The notes beneath the pieces were generated by a model. That model made no database searches. It had not been told where the DNA came from and saw only the letters and a program-made list of their open reading frames with translations. Shown here in pieces: positions 19,394 to 27,403 of a DNA stretch of 40,218 nucleotides. A program made the position numbers and the translations under genes. Location of the stretch: positions 1-40,218 of IMG/VR virus record IMGVR_UViG_3300028025_001492; one strand, written 5' to 3'. This DNA comes from a virus. Every line of letters starts with the position of its first letter. The stretch's first letter is position 1.

Positions 19394-20521
19394 CTACTTA
19401 ACATAAAGAATTATTTGACCAGCACCACCAGAGCCACCAGTACCGCCAGTTGCAGAGTTTTCACCACTTTGACCGCCTCCACCTGCCCCGCCACCTACAC
19501 CATTTGCGCTACCTCCAGTTGGGTCTGTGTTAGGAGTCCTTGCAGGACCAGCACTACCACCACCTCCACCAGGAGTTCCAGCATTAGAATTTTGACCAGC
19601 AGCAGCAGCACCACTACCATAAGCGGTATTAGATGGAACTATTGCATTAACACCACCAGCAGAAATATTTGTATTTGAACTTTGATTTGTACCACTAGGA
19701 CTAGATTGTTGTCCACCTGTTATACCAGTAACACTTACAGCACCAGCAACATTGGATGAACCAGTACCACCTGCACCACCAGTAGAACCTGTATTGCCAG
19801 GACCTGAGTTGCTACCAGCGTTACCACCAGCACCGCCAGTACCACTATTAGCAGTAGCAATATCTACAGCGCTATAAGTAACTTTAGTTACTCCACCAGT
19901 ATTACCTTGAGCACCAGCATTACCTGAACCAGATTGTGAACCACCACCACCGCCGTTCCCAGCAGTACCAATAGTAATTGTTACTGTTGAACCAGGAGTT
20001 ACCGTAAAGTCTTTAAATCCAGAAATACCAGCAGAACCACCACCTGCACCGCCACCACCTTCTCTAAGACCACCAGACCAACGACCTCCACCACCGCCTC
20101 CTCCTCCGCCAGTACCAATAACATAACCAGCAATAGAAGTCATACCAGCAGGAATAGTGTATGTTCCAGATGAATTAAATGTCTGAGCGAGAGAGTAAGT
20201 ACTAGGAATAACTAATCCTGTAGCAGCCGTAATAGCAGCACCAACGCCATTGTAATTTTGTCCTGCTAATGTAATAGTATATGTTGCACCACCTGTAAAT
20301 CCAGTAACAGTAGTTGGTGATGTAGTAATTGATGTACTTACTGTTGAACCAGTAGTTGAAGTTCCAGTAACTAAATAAGATGCAGCACTAGGACCAAATG
20401 TGCTTGGGGTATATGAAACTGTTACTACGGTTGTATCTGCAGATGTTGAAGCAGTTGATGTAGTTGGAGAAGTAGGTCTTGCATAGTTTCTTTTCCTACG
20501 AATTTCATATTTTTTTGCCAT
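19394..20521 (-). CDS. FN3 plus glycine-rich tail adhesin, paralogue 2
   Basis: This 375-aa protein has the same order as its downstream neighbour: RNYA(R/K)PTSPTTSTAST, FN3-like domain, AGQNYNG, SGTYT, FKDFTVTPGSTVTITIG, then glycine-rich repeats ending QIILYVK. The paralogues agree well in the framework and differ in the glycine-rich loops, where receptor specificity would lie. The N-terminus has an extra basic stretch KKYEIRRKR. Confidence 0.75.
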   Translation of the reverse strand: MAKKYEIRRKRNYARPTSPTTSTASTSADTTVVTVSYTPSTFGPSAASYLVTGTSTTGSTVSTSITTSPTTVTGFTGGATYTITLAGQNYNGVGAAITAATGLVIPSTYSLAQTFNSSGTYTIPAGMTSIAGYVIGTGGGGGGGGGRWSGGLREGGGGAGGGSAGISGFKDFTVTPGSTVTITIGTAGNGGGGGSQSGSGNAGAQGNTGGVTKVTYSAVDIATANSGTGGAGGNAGSNSGPGNTGSTGGAGGTGSSNVAGAVSVTGITGGQQSSPSGTNQSSNTNISAGGVNAIVPSNTAYGSGAAAAGQNSNAGTPGGGGGSAGPARTPNTDPTGGSANGVGGGAGGGGQSGENSATGGTGGSGGAGQIILYVK

Positions 20522-20850
20522 TACGCAATCTCGCTTCCAAATACGTTAAATACCATTGAGGCGTGTCCTGCAAAAACAGTAACAACATCTGTAGCATCTA
20601 GGGTTATTCCTAGTGTTAGTGTTACTGTATCTTGTGGGGCTATTGTAGCATCATAGGCTATATAGTGTTTGGTAGCCAAAGTTTCCCCATTAGGTCTTAC
20701 CGCAATACGGTATGTGCTTGGAAAAGCACCACCATTAACAATCGTAATAGTTGATATTACAGTTTCTGTTGCCGAAGGCACGGTATATACCGTTGTTGCT
20801 GTTGTTGCTGCTGGGTTTACCTGACCCAGGACTTTATATGTTGCAGCCAA
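20521..20850 (-). CDS. Beta-sandwich-like virion protein, 109 aa
   Basis: The start is TTG at 20850 after GGGAGCCTAAC. TTATTVYTVPSATETVISTITIVNGG and later strands fit an Ig-like fold, and it looks related to the protein at 17115-17417. It lies between the long fibre and the adhesins, so a fibre-joining role is possible. Confidence 0.6.
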   Translation of the reverse strand: MAATYKVLGQVNPAATTATTVYTVPSATETVISTITIVNGGAFPSTYRIAVRPNGETLATKHYIAYDATIAPQDTVTLTLGITLDATDVVTVFAGHASMVFNVFGSEIA

Positions 20851-20851
20851 G

Positions 20852-22714
20852 TTAGGCTCCCATCAGTAGTAGTGGATTAAATGTTTCACCTGCTGCGACT
20901 CCTGTGGAGGCAGAGGTGATTCTACCGTAAGCATCTACGGTAATAGTAGAGAGGGTATAAGTAGTAGCAGTTACTCCGCTAGTACTTAAATCTATTGTCG
21001 GGGCAGTAGCCGTACCGCCAACAGAAATTCTTGTTGTGCTTGCTGAAGTAACAGAAGTTACTGGAGTAGTTCCGCTTGATGCTGCAGTTATACGACCTTG
21101 AGCATCAACAGTTAAACTTGTGTAAGTATATGCTCCAGCAGTTACTGTAGTATTGGCTAGGTCTAAGGTTACGGTTCCAGAGGTACCACCACCTGATAAA
21201 CCAGTACCAGCAGTTACGCCAGTAATGTCACCAACATCATTAGCAATCCAAGCAAGACCACTAGTAGCAGCGCTGCTATAACTTAAGACGTAACCATCAG
21301 TAGATGGTGCAGTTAGACCTACTGGGGTGGCTGATGCTGAAGCACCAACTAAAGAACCCTTACCAGTCCATAGAGATTTATCTACGAAGTTAGATGTATC
21401 GGCAGCAACAATTTGCCAAGCACTTCCTGTATAAACCTTCATAGCAGGTAGGGTTGTATTGAAATACAAGGCACCAGTAATTAGTGGGTTGCCATCATTA
21501 TCTACGGTTGGGTCAGATGCCTTAGCACCAAGGTATCTATCATCAAAACTGTCATAAGAAGCAGCAGCACTTGAGGCAGATGTGGCTGCTGAGTCAGCAG
21601 AGGTTACTGCAGATGAGGCTGATGTACTTGCGCTTGAGGCGGATGTACTAGCGGCACTTGCACTTGCTGCAGCAGAGGTAGCAGATGTTGATGCTGCACT
21701 TGCTGAGTTAGATGCTGATGTTGCAGAAGTTGTTGCAGCACTTGCACTATTACTAGCAGAAGTTGCAGAAGTAGCAGCAGCAGAGGCTGAATTAGAAGCA
21801 GAGGTTGCTGAAGTAGATGCAGCAGAGGCAGAGGTAGAAGCGCTACTTGCGCTAGTAGCAGCAGCAGAGGCACTTGATGAGGCTGCACTCGCTGAGTTAG
21901 AAGCAGAGGTAGCAGAGGTAGCAGCAGCAGAAGCGCTTGCTGCAGCACTTGCTGCTGAGGTTGCTGCTGCAGTTGCAGAACCTAAAATAGCATCTACATA
22001 ATCCTTTGGGGTAGCAGAAGTTGAAACCATACCTGCACTAGATAGACCAGTAAGAGTTACACCAGTCATATCAATAGTCTTATTGGTTAATGTCTGAACA
22101 GCATTAGCAATAACTATTGTACCTGTTGTGTTAGGTATTGTAACCGTATTGTCTTGAGTAGGGTCAACTACGGTCAGAGTGGTTTCAAAGGTATCTGCTG
22201 TAGTTCCTTCAAATACAAGTACTGCTCCAGCACTAGCGGTACCAGTAAGAGTTGGGTCGCTAATAGTTGGAGATGTTAAAATTTTGTTTGTAAGGGTTTG
22301 GGCTTTATCTGTACCTACTACAGAACCTTCACCAGAGGCAATACCGTGCATAGATTGTGCATTACCTGCACCATCATTGTATGAAGCACTTGCTTGTGTG
22401 TGTAGGTTAGCATCACGATAATCACGACCAATTGCCATATGTCTGACAACTGCACCTGCTGAGTGTTCTTGAGCGGATGAACCGTCAATAGCACGAGTAA
22501 TTACAAAGGTGTTAGTGGATACCGAAGTCGCATCTACAATTTCTTCAATAGCGGTATCTGGGTCAATAACTAGTGTGAAGGTTCTTCCTGCTGGAATTGT
22601 TACACCACCCAATAAGGCGGAGCCTGATACAACAGTTATTGAAGTTGTACCAGCAGTAATTGCTGTAGTCAGAGTTGACTGCTGTGAGCGGGATGAGTAT
22701 TGGCGAGTTGGCAT
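20852..22714 (-). CDS. Long tail fibre with Ala/Ser/Thr stalk
   Basis: This 620-aa protein has a beta-rich N-terminus (1-100) that may attach to the tail, repeats of TLTNKTI around 140-225, an Ala/Ser/Thr stalk at about 244-392 made of ATSASSAS-like units, then a module with YDSFDDRYLGAKASDPTVDNDGNPL and YFNTTLPAMKVYTGSAW, well known in podophage and cyanophage fibres. The C-terminus repeats ITVDAYGRITSAS-like units. It is a classic multi-domain receptor-binding fibre. The stalk lies in low-complexity DNA at 21540-21983. Confidence 0.8.
   Translation of the reverse strand: MPTRQYSSRSQQSTLTTAITAGTTSITVVSGSALLGGVTIPAGRTFTLVIDPDTAIEEIVDATSVSTNTFVITRAIDGSSAQEHSAGAVVRHMAIGRDYRDANLHTQASASYNDGAGNAQSMHGIASGEGSVVGTDKAQTLTNKILTSPTISDPTLTGTASAGAVLVFEGTTADTFETTLTVVDPTQDNTVTIPNTTGTIVIANAVQTLTNKTIDMTGVTLTGLSSAGMVSTSATPKDYVDAILGSATAAATSAASAAASASAAATSATSASNSASAASSSASAAATSASSASTSASAASTSATSASNSASAAATSATSASNSASAATTSATSASNSASAASTSATSAAASASAASTSASSASTSASSAVTSADSAATSASSAAASYDSFDDRYLGAKASDPTVDNDGNPLITGALYFNTTLPAMKVYTGSAWQIVAADTSNFVDKSLWTGKGSLVGASASATPVGLTAPSTDGYVLSYSSAATSGLAWIANDVGDITGVTAGTGLSGGGTSGTVTLDLANTTVTAGAYTYTSLTVDAQGRITAASSGTTPVTSVTSASTTRISVGGTATAPTIDLSTSGVTATTYTLSTITVDAYGRITSASTGVAAGETFNPLLLMGA
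21540..21983 (-). repeat. Low-complexity Ala/Ser/Thr codon repeat in the fibre gene
   Basis: About 150 codons encode nearly only Ala, Ser and Thr with Asn at intervals, in degenerate units of about 7-14 residues such as SASNSASAAATSATS. The antisense strand is open over most of it as a by-product. Such tracts recombine and expand easily and could vary fibre length. Confidence 0.8.
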
Positions 22715-22722
22715 TTATGTTC

Positions 22723-23643
22723 CTATCGGCTGTAGTGAACTCGTGGGGGATATTGACCTTGTATTGCTGCAATCTCTTCTTTTAGACGTTGAGAATAAAG
22801 TGCATAAAGTTGTTTTGTTGCGCTGGCTGCAGCGTTGTATGGACGCTTGCCATCTGTCTCATCAGCCTGTGGGCTGACCTGACCTGCTCTTGCTGGGTCA
22901 AGATATGTTAATAATCTATATGAAGCACCTAGAACAACAATATCTTTAGATGACTCAGCATAACCAGTAACGGTTGTGTAAACATCATTAGCGTTTACAA
23001 AGGTGTCAGGTGTAGTTAGGTAAACAACTTTAACTGTACGACCTGCTGTAATATAATCTGAGATAGTTACTGTTTGAGCACCACTACCCCAGACACTTGA
23101 GTCTGCGAATGAATCAAAGTCCCAACGTCGTATTGGAATCCATTCTTCTGTAGGACCAACATCTTGCCAGTCAAGGCGAATAATGCGGTCAATGTCTAAA
23201 TTATTAAATCCATAAGTATTTACTGCTGCATTGTAGGTAAATGTAGTTTGCTTAACAGCCAACAACTGTGAACCCATTGCATTAATTGTGTCGTTAATCG
23301 CCCTCTGTATTGAGAATCGTGGAAAAATTGGAGAGATTGTAACCTTGGTATCTATAGCGTGAGTAGTAGCACTAGTACCTAGATAGCCTCTACCGTATGG
23401 AGCAATAGTTGCAGTATTAGCAACGCGGTCAAAAGAGTCAACCCAAAGCAATTCACTATCAATTTCAAGTACACCTTTACCTACGTTATCAGTAGAACCC
23501 AAACTTAGAATAGTTGGATTGCTACTAGGTGATGTAGTAGATGTAACTGCAGATGATAAGTATGTAGAACGCTCTTGCTGGAAAGTATATCCAGACAAGT
23601 TCATTAATACTTCATCAATAAGACTTGATAGTGTGGTTGCCAT
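22723..23643 (-). CDS. Probable neck or head-tail connector protein
   Basis: This 306-aa protein starts with a helical segment (TTLSSLIDEVLMNLSGY), then a beta-domain with WVDSFDRVANTATIAPYGRGYLGT, FSIQRAINDTINAMGSQLL, and a C-terminal helical part with SYRLLTYLDPARAG and YSQRLKEEIAAIQGQ. The helix-strand-helix layout and location between the capsid and fibre genes fit a connector or tail-tubular protein. The family is not identified. Confidence 0.5.
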   Translation of the reverse strand: MATTLSSLIDEVLMNLSGYTFQQERSTYLSSAVTSTTSPSSNPTILSLGSTDNVGKGVLEIDSELLWVDSFDRVANTATIAPYGRGYLGTSATTHAIDTKVTISPIFPRFSIQRAINDTINAMGSQLLAVKQTTFTYNAAVNTYGFNNLDIDRIIRLDWQDVGPTEEWIPIRRWDFDSFADSSVWGSGAQTVTISDYITAGRTVKVVYLTTPDTFVNANDVYTTVTGYAESSKDIVVLGASYRLLTYLDPARAGQVSPQADETDGKRPYNAAASATKQLYALYSQRLKEEIAAIQGQYPPRVHYSR

Positions 23644-23909
23644 TAGATGCTCCTCAATGCGTCAACTGCTGATAAATTTGTTGTCCCAGCCAACTCATTA
23701 CAAATAGCATTAAGAGCCTTATAGTTATTAGGTTGACGGTTAGCGTCTGCTTTGTAATTAAGAGCACCAATTAATGCCTTGCCAGATGTTCCAGCCCAAT
23801 CATTTGCAGCACCAACGGCTGCTAAATATGAAGTTAGAACTGGATAAGTTCCACCATTTGCAAGACGATTAAGTTCATCTACGAACGAACTACCTGCTGT
23901 ACCTGCCAT
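23643..23909 (-). CDS. Hypothetical virion-region protein, 88 aa
   Basis: This Ala/Asn/Gly-rich small protein begins MAGTAGSSFVDELNRLANGG and includes ALNYKADANRQPNNYKALNAICNEL. It is probably helical. No family is known. The stop overlaps the start of the next gene and the ATG overlaps the previous stop (TAATGG). Confidence 0.65.
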   Translation of the reverse strand: MAGTAGSSFVDELNRLANGGTYPVLTSYLAAVGAANDWAGTSGKALIGALNYKADANRQPNNYKALNAICNELAGTTNLSAVDALRSI

Positions 23910-24070
23910 TATTTAGCCTTTCTTTTTACCGCAGCGTTATCTACCAAATTTGGATATGGTCTACCTGCTGCTTTAGCCCTTGCTTTTGCTCTAGCCTTTT
24001 GTGCTGGAGTTAGTGGAGTAGATTTCTTATTAGGGTTTTTCTTTTCCCAAAATTTTTTCTTTTTCACCAT
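23909..24070 (-). CDS. Lysine-rich mini-protein, 53 aa
   Basis: The frame begins at the ATG at 24070 overlapping the previous gene (ATGGTGA). The sequence starts MVKKKKFWEKKNPNKK and has AQKARAKARAKAAGRPYPN; about a third of its residues are Lys or Arg. First of a run of five basic proteins; it may bind packaged DNA. Confidence 0.7.
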   Translation of the reverse strand: MVKKKKFWEKKNPNKKSTPLTPAQKARAKARAKAAGRPYPNLVDNAAVKRKAK

Positions 24071-24321
24071 TTCACCTTATCTGCCCAGTATGCTGCAGAC
24101 ATTTTGCCTTTAGCAATATTTGCTTTATGACGTGCTTTAAAAGATTTCTGACGAGCCGTTGGTTTCTTATCCCCAGTTACACCTTGTTGTCCAAAACGGA
24201 TAGTCTTTACTTGACTTCCCTCTTTAGCCACAACTATGTGTGACTTAGTAGGATGGCTAGGAGTTCTCTTTGGTTTATTAAAACCAGATACTCCTGCTCT
24301 TTTTAATCTTGAGTCTTTCAT
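24064..24321 (-). CDS. Basic protein of cyanophage type (DUF5872-like), 85 aa
   Basis: MKDSRLKRAGVSGFNKPKRT, then HPTKSHIVVAKEG...KTIRFGQQGV and ARQKSFKARHKANIAKGKMSAAYWADKVKW. I recognise this sequence type from T7-like cyanophages and pelagiphages, where it is conserved and uncharacterised. It could be a DNA-binding or virion protein. Confidence 0.75.
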   Translation of the reverse strand: MKDSRLKRAGVSGFNKPKRTPSHPTKSHIVVAKEGSQVKTIRFGQQGVTGDKKPTARQKSFKARHKANIAKGKMSAAYWADKVKW

Positions 24322-24462
24322 TTATTTCCCCTTAGTAATTTCTTTGGTCTTTGGGTCAAGACGAACTTTCTCTCGTCCATCCTTACGAAGAATAACAATT
24401 ACACCATCTCGCATAATTGATTTATTCCAACCGTCGTGACGCTTGCGTTGACCCGAAGACAT
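24322..24462 (-). CDS. Basic mini-protein, 46 aa
   Basis: MSSGQRKRHDGWNKSIMRDG, then VIVILRKDGREKVRLDPKTKEITKGK: a basic N-terminus and two beta-strands with a DGREK turn. The ATG overlaps the stop of the previous gene (TAATG). No family name known. Confidence 0.7.
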   Translation of the reverse strand: MSSGQRKRHDGWNKSIMRDGVIVILRKDGREKVRLDPKTKEITKGK

Positions 24463-24623
24463 TACTTCTTTTTCTTCTTAGACATCCCAGCCTGAGATAG
24501 GGCAATAGCAACTGCTTGCTTCTTAGACTTGACCATTTTCTTAGATTTACCAATGTTAAGAGTCCCAGCCTTATACTCTTTCATTACCTTGGAAATCTTC
24601 TTTTTCGCTGCTGACTTTTTCAT
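24462..24623 (-). CDS. Lysine-rich mini-protein of DUF6496 type, 53 aa
   Basis: MKKSAAKKKISKVMKEYKAG, then LNIGKSKKMVKSKKQAVAIALSQAG and a run of lysines. ISKVMxEYKxGxLxxGKS...KQAVAIALS is the pattern I associate with DUF6496 proteins, found in phages and plasmids, often as several copies. The gene overlaps its neighbours (TAATG). Confidence 0.75.
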   Translation of the reverse strand: MKKSAAKKKISKVMKEYKAGTLNIGKSKKMVKSKKQAVAIALSQAGMSKKKKK

Positions 24624-24769
24624 TACTTCTTTTTGCCCATTTTCTTCATTGCAACTTTCTTAACAGTTTTCTTCATAACCATTTTCTTACCTGACTTTTT
24701 GGCTTCTTTCTTTGCCATAGCCATTCCTTTTTTGCCGTAAGAAAATTCTTTTCCGTTTACCATTGGCAT
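24623..24769 (-). CDS. Lysine/methionine-rich mini-protein, 48 aa
   Basis: MPMVNGKEFSYGKKGMAMAK starts the protein; the rest is Lys/Met-rich (KKMVMKKTVKKVAMKKMGKKK). The opening matches a cyanophage protein type (MPMVxGKxFxYxxxGM). Nearly half of its residues are basic. It overlaps the upstream stop (TAATG). Confidence 0.7.
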   Translation of the reverse strand: MPMVNGKEFSYGKKGMAMAKKEAKKSGKKMVMKKTVKKVAMKKMGKKK

Positions 24770-25221
24770 TATATTTGTCCTATCTCTTTCATTATAGTTG
24801 CTGTTTTTGGTGTTATCTTTTCTGCCGAAATCATTGAGTTACCATTGTAAGGTTTACCTAAGTTTTCGGAAGCCTTGTGTGCTGCTTCTATTTTTTTCAT
24901 AGTAGTACCACCAGGCTGTATGCCTTGGCGTCTTGCTTCTTTATAAGCATCCATCTCTTTATTATACTTCTTCTTGCTCATAAAAGATTGACTATTAGCA
25001 TCACCAGTACTTAATTGTAACCCTTTAGCCTTGCATCCAAAACAAGGGTCTATCTGACAATTGCTATGGTCTATTGTAAAAAATTCTTCTTTACCTATAA
25101 ATGGTTTAGGTGAAGTAGCATCACACTCAGTACATCCATATAAGGATACGTACTGGTTCATCTGACCATCTTTTAATTCATAACCCCACTCAAGAACTTT
25201 ACTTTTGTGGTCGCATTCCAT
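24769..25221 (-). CDS. Zinc-binding-like protein in the head module, 150 aa
   Basis: Cysteines and histidines occur in CDHKS, YGCTECDA, DHSNCQIDPCFGC, so one or two zinc sites are likely in the first 65 residues. The remainder is helical and basic (KKKYNKEMDAYKEARRQGI). It resembles uncharacterised proteins of marine phages. Position downstream of the capsid gene suggests a virion or packaging role. Confidence 0.6.
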   Translation of the reverse strand: MECDHKSKVLEWGYELKDGQMNQYVSLYGCTECDATSPKPFIGKEEFFTIDHSNCQIDPCFGCKAKGLQLSTGDANSQSFMSKKKYNKEMDAYKEARRQGIQPGGTTMKKIEAAHKASENLGKPYNGNSMISAEKITPKTATIMKEIGQI

Positions 25222-25229
25222 ACTTCCCC

Positions 25230-25502
25230 CTATTGTGCTATGAAATTATCTGATGTAACTCCTACGTTTCCATTTTCAAGAGCAGTCTTAGTTACATCAT
25301 CTACTACATACTCATAGCCACCACGATATACCTGTGGGTATTGTGATAGGTCCTCATCTAATGGGTAACGAATTTGTTTATAAGTTCCACTAGGTTGCAT
25401 AACAATTGTTAAGCCTCTGTCTAATCTGAAGAAATCAAAAAGACGGTGCTGTCCTGCTGGACCTTCCATTGTGGTAGGTGTTTTAAAAAGCCAATCAGTC
25501 AT
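25230..25502 (-). CDS. Small virion-region protein, 90 aa
   Basis: I chose the ATG at 25502 with AGGAGGACTT directly upstream. MTDWLFKTPTTMEGPAG, HRLFDFFRLDRGLTIVM, YKQIRYPLDEDL and YRGGYEYVVDD make a beta-rich protein. It may be a head-completion or decoration protein given its place just after the capsid gene; no family recognised. Confidence 0.65.
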   Translation of the reverse strand: MTDWLFKTPTTMEGPAGQHRLFDFFRLDRGLTIVMQPSGTYKQIRYPLDEDLSQYPQVYRGGYEYVVDDVTKTALENGNVGVTSDNFIAQ

Positions 25503-25572
25503 AAGTCCTCCTAATGAACTCACCACAAGATACTGCAACGTATTCGCCGTATGAACAGTATCCTGCAGTCAA
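25495..25572 (-). CDS. Possible 25-aa Cys/Tyr-rich peptide
   Basis: A TTG just after the capsid stop opens a 25-codon frame with GYCSYGEYVAVSCGEFIRR, ending at a TGA that overlaps the next gene's start. The composition looks protein-like, but there is no Shine-Dalgarno, so it would depend on coupling. Confidence 0.3.
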   Translation of the reverse strand: MTAGYCSYGEYVAVSCGEFIRRTYD

Positions 25573-25576
25573 TCAA

Positions 25577-26779
25577 TTAAAGAGCAGCGATTGAAGAACC
25601 AGATGTGATTCTGTATAGAGCCTCATCACGGTAAACAGCGAAGCCAAGTACGCCGTACCAACCCATTGGGCGGAAACGCATTAACTTGTCGGTTACGTTA
25701 CCAATAACGATATGTGGCTCTTCTGCAACAGCCTCAGCCATAGCCTGTGAACCAGCAACGATTGTATCAAATACACGAGTTACTGGAGTTACGGTTACAA
25801 CTGTTGTAGTAGTTACTGCTGCTGTATTAGCAGTATTAACTGTGAAAGTTGTTGTTGAACCAGATGTTGAGATAGCAGTAATAAGAGCGCCAGAAGCGAT
25901 ACCTGTTCCTGCAACCTTATCTCCGACCTCTGCACGAGTTGCGATAACAGCAGAAGAAGCAACGCCGAATGTAAATCCAGCAGAAGTTCCTGCAACTGTT
26001 ACTGCAGTTGTAGCAAGAGCGGTTTGGTTAGCACCTGATTTTGCGTTGTAAAGACGTGAAGATTCTACGAAGAATGAACCTTCGTAATCTCCAATTTCGC
26101 CAGCCCAGATGTTCTTAACTGCTGGGTCTGATTGTGCGTGAACGAAGTTCCAGCCCAAGTTTCCAGTCTCAGCACGAAGGTCGTGTGAAACTTCTGGGTG
26201 AATACCAGTCCAGTATAGTGAACCACGACGTGCCTTAGCCTTGTTAGAACGAAGCAATGCAACAGCCTTGCGGATGTTTGCTGATGTAATCGTATCTGTG
26301 GCTGCAACAGTTGCTACAGAGGTTGCGGAACCTGAGTAGATGTTGTTTGTACCAGAACGTAGTGTGGTCATTGCAACCTGGTCAATTGAGTCAGCCAAGT
26401 TGTAAGCGATAATATTTGCAATTGCAGGGTCTACATCTGCTAATGAGAATAACTCAAGAGCACGTGTAACTAGAACTGCATTGCCGTACTCATTTAGAGT
26501 AACTGTTACAGATGTTGGAGTAGATAATGCTACTGCATCTGGGTCAGTTGTCTCTGTTAGAGTACCTGTAGCAGCGCTAAGGTCTGTGTACTTTTGTAGT
26601 ACTACTGTTTGACCTGGCATTGCTTGGCGTGCTGGACGCTTATCTGCGACTGAACGAATTAGTGGTTCGGCGCGGAGAGCGAATTCCAGAAGACGGTCAT
26701 ACGCCTTCTGTACAAGACCAGCACCACCTACGGTACCGCCTAGCGAGGTGCTAGAGGTATCTGTATATTGGTTGGGCAT
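25577..26779 (-). CDS. Major capsid protein, N4-gp56 family
   Basis: This 400-aa protein reads as an HK97-fold capsid of the N4-gp56 type: VQKAYDRLLEFALRAEPLIR, the PGQTVVLQKYTDL strand, EYGNAVLVTRALELFSLADV, AVALLRSNKAKARRG, YWTGIHPEVSHDLR, and the C-terminal DKLMRFRPMGWYGVLGFAVYR. A Thr/Ala-rich insertion (about 250-325) may be a surface domain. The ATG follows AAAGGAGACTAAACA. It should form the shell with the scaffold encoded just upstream. Confidence 0.9.
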   Translation of the reverse strand: MPNQYTDTSSTSLGGTVGGAGLVQKAYDRLLEFALRAEPLIRSVADKRPARQAMPGQTVVLQKYTDLSAATGTLTETTDPDAVALSTPTSVTVTLNEYGNAVLVTRALELFSLADVDPAIANIIAYNLADSIDQVAMTTLRSGTNNIYSGSATSVATVAATDTITSANIRKAVALLRSNKAKARRGSLYWTGIHPEVSHDLRAETGNLGWNFVHAQSDPAVKNIWAGEIGDYEGSFFVESSRLYNAKSGANQTALATTAVTVAGTSAGFTFGVASSAVIATRAEVGDKVAGTGIASGALITAISTSGSTTTFTVNTANTAAVTTTTVVTVTPVTRVFDTIVAGSQAMAEAVAEEPHIVIGNVTDKLMRFRPMGWYGVLGFAVYRDEALYRITSGSSIAAL

Positions 26780-26811
26780 TGTTTAGTCTCCTTTGACTAT
26801 GAACGGATAAA

Positions 26812-27282
26812 TTATTGCTGCGAACGAAGCAGGTCTAAAATCTCTTCCGTAGATGAAGCATTGTTCAATCTGGATTCGATATTTTCTGCTCTGTCGGGAG
26901 TAATAGCACCCTGAGTTAAGATGTCTTGCTGACGTAATGCAGCAATATTTGCATCTACTTGCGGGGTGTTTTGCGCCTGTAACCCAAACAAGTCTCCGTT
27001 ATCTTCAAGCCAGTTAGAAACTGACTCTTCGTTAACTTCCTCTATATCTTTTAGGATTAGGCGTGCAGCCTTTTGGTTTACACCCTTTTTTTCTAGGACT
27101 GATTTAACGGTTTGCTCACGCTGCGCCTTGGTATATGTCTCAAGTTGCTCAGTAAGTTCCTTGATACGTTTCTCATCTGACCTCTTGGCTTTACGTAACT
27201 TTTTTACTAAGTCACCGCCGTCGGTAGACGAATCTATATCTAGGTCGTCGTCTTCATCTTCCCATATGTTGTTGTTGCTCAT
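26812..27282 (-). CDS. Capsid scaffolding protein
   Basis: This 156-aa protein has an acidic N-terminus (EDEDDDLDID), a basic helical coiled coil (KKLRKAKRSDEKRIKELTEQLE) and a C-terminal helical tail with EEILDLLRSQQ. Size, charge and position just before the capsid gene are those of podophage scaffolds. I start it at the second ATG (27282), 3 codons in, after AAAGGGTGG. Confidence 0.75.
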   Translation of the reverse strand: MSNNNIWEDEDDDLDIDSSTDGGDLVKKLRKAKRSDEKRIKELTEQLETYTKAQREQTVKSVLEKKGVNQKAARLILKDIEEVNEESVSNWLEDNGDLFGLQAQNTPQVDANIAALRQQDILTQGAITPDRAENIESRLNNASSTEEILDLLRSQQ

Positions 27283-27291
27283 AGCAACCAC

Positions 27292-27403
27292 CCTTTCTAT
27301 TCGTTGTTAGTTCGCAGACCACAATGACCATTCGGGGTAATGGGTTGGCTTCTGCTACCAGTCTTATACGCTAACGGGGCTGGTGGGTCCGTAAGGATTC
27401 TAT
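27292..27403. other. Intergenic gap before the scaffold gene
   Basis: One of the few clear gaps in the late operon (112 bp). No tRNA or strong terminator is seen. One frame on the minus strand is open for about 32 codons (TDPPAPLAYKTGSRSQ) but has no start codon. It may be a leader with a promoter or processing site for capsid expression. Confidence 0.4.

Noticed and set aside
21582-22001. Long open frame antisense to the tail-fibre stalk, rich in Ala/Val/Glu
   Set aside because: It mirrors the Ala/Ser/Thr codon repeats of the fibre gene; low complexity and no ribosome-binding site.
25686-26051. Open frame antisense to the capsid gene
   Set aside because: Composition reflects Thr/Ala codons of the capsid insertion; no start signals and inside an essential gene.
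27292-27403. Possible small gene (TDPPAPLAYKTG...) before the scaffold
   Set aside because: Open for about 32 codons but has no ATG, GTG or TTG start in frame.
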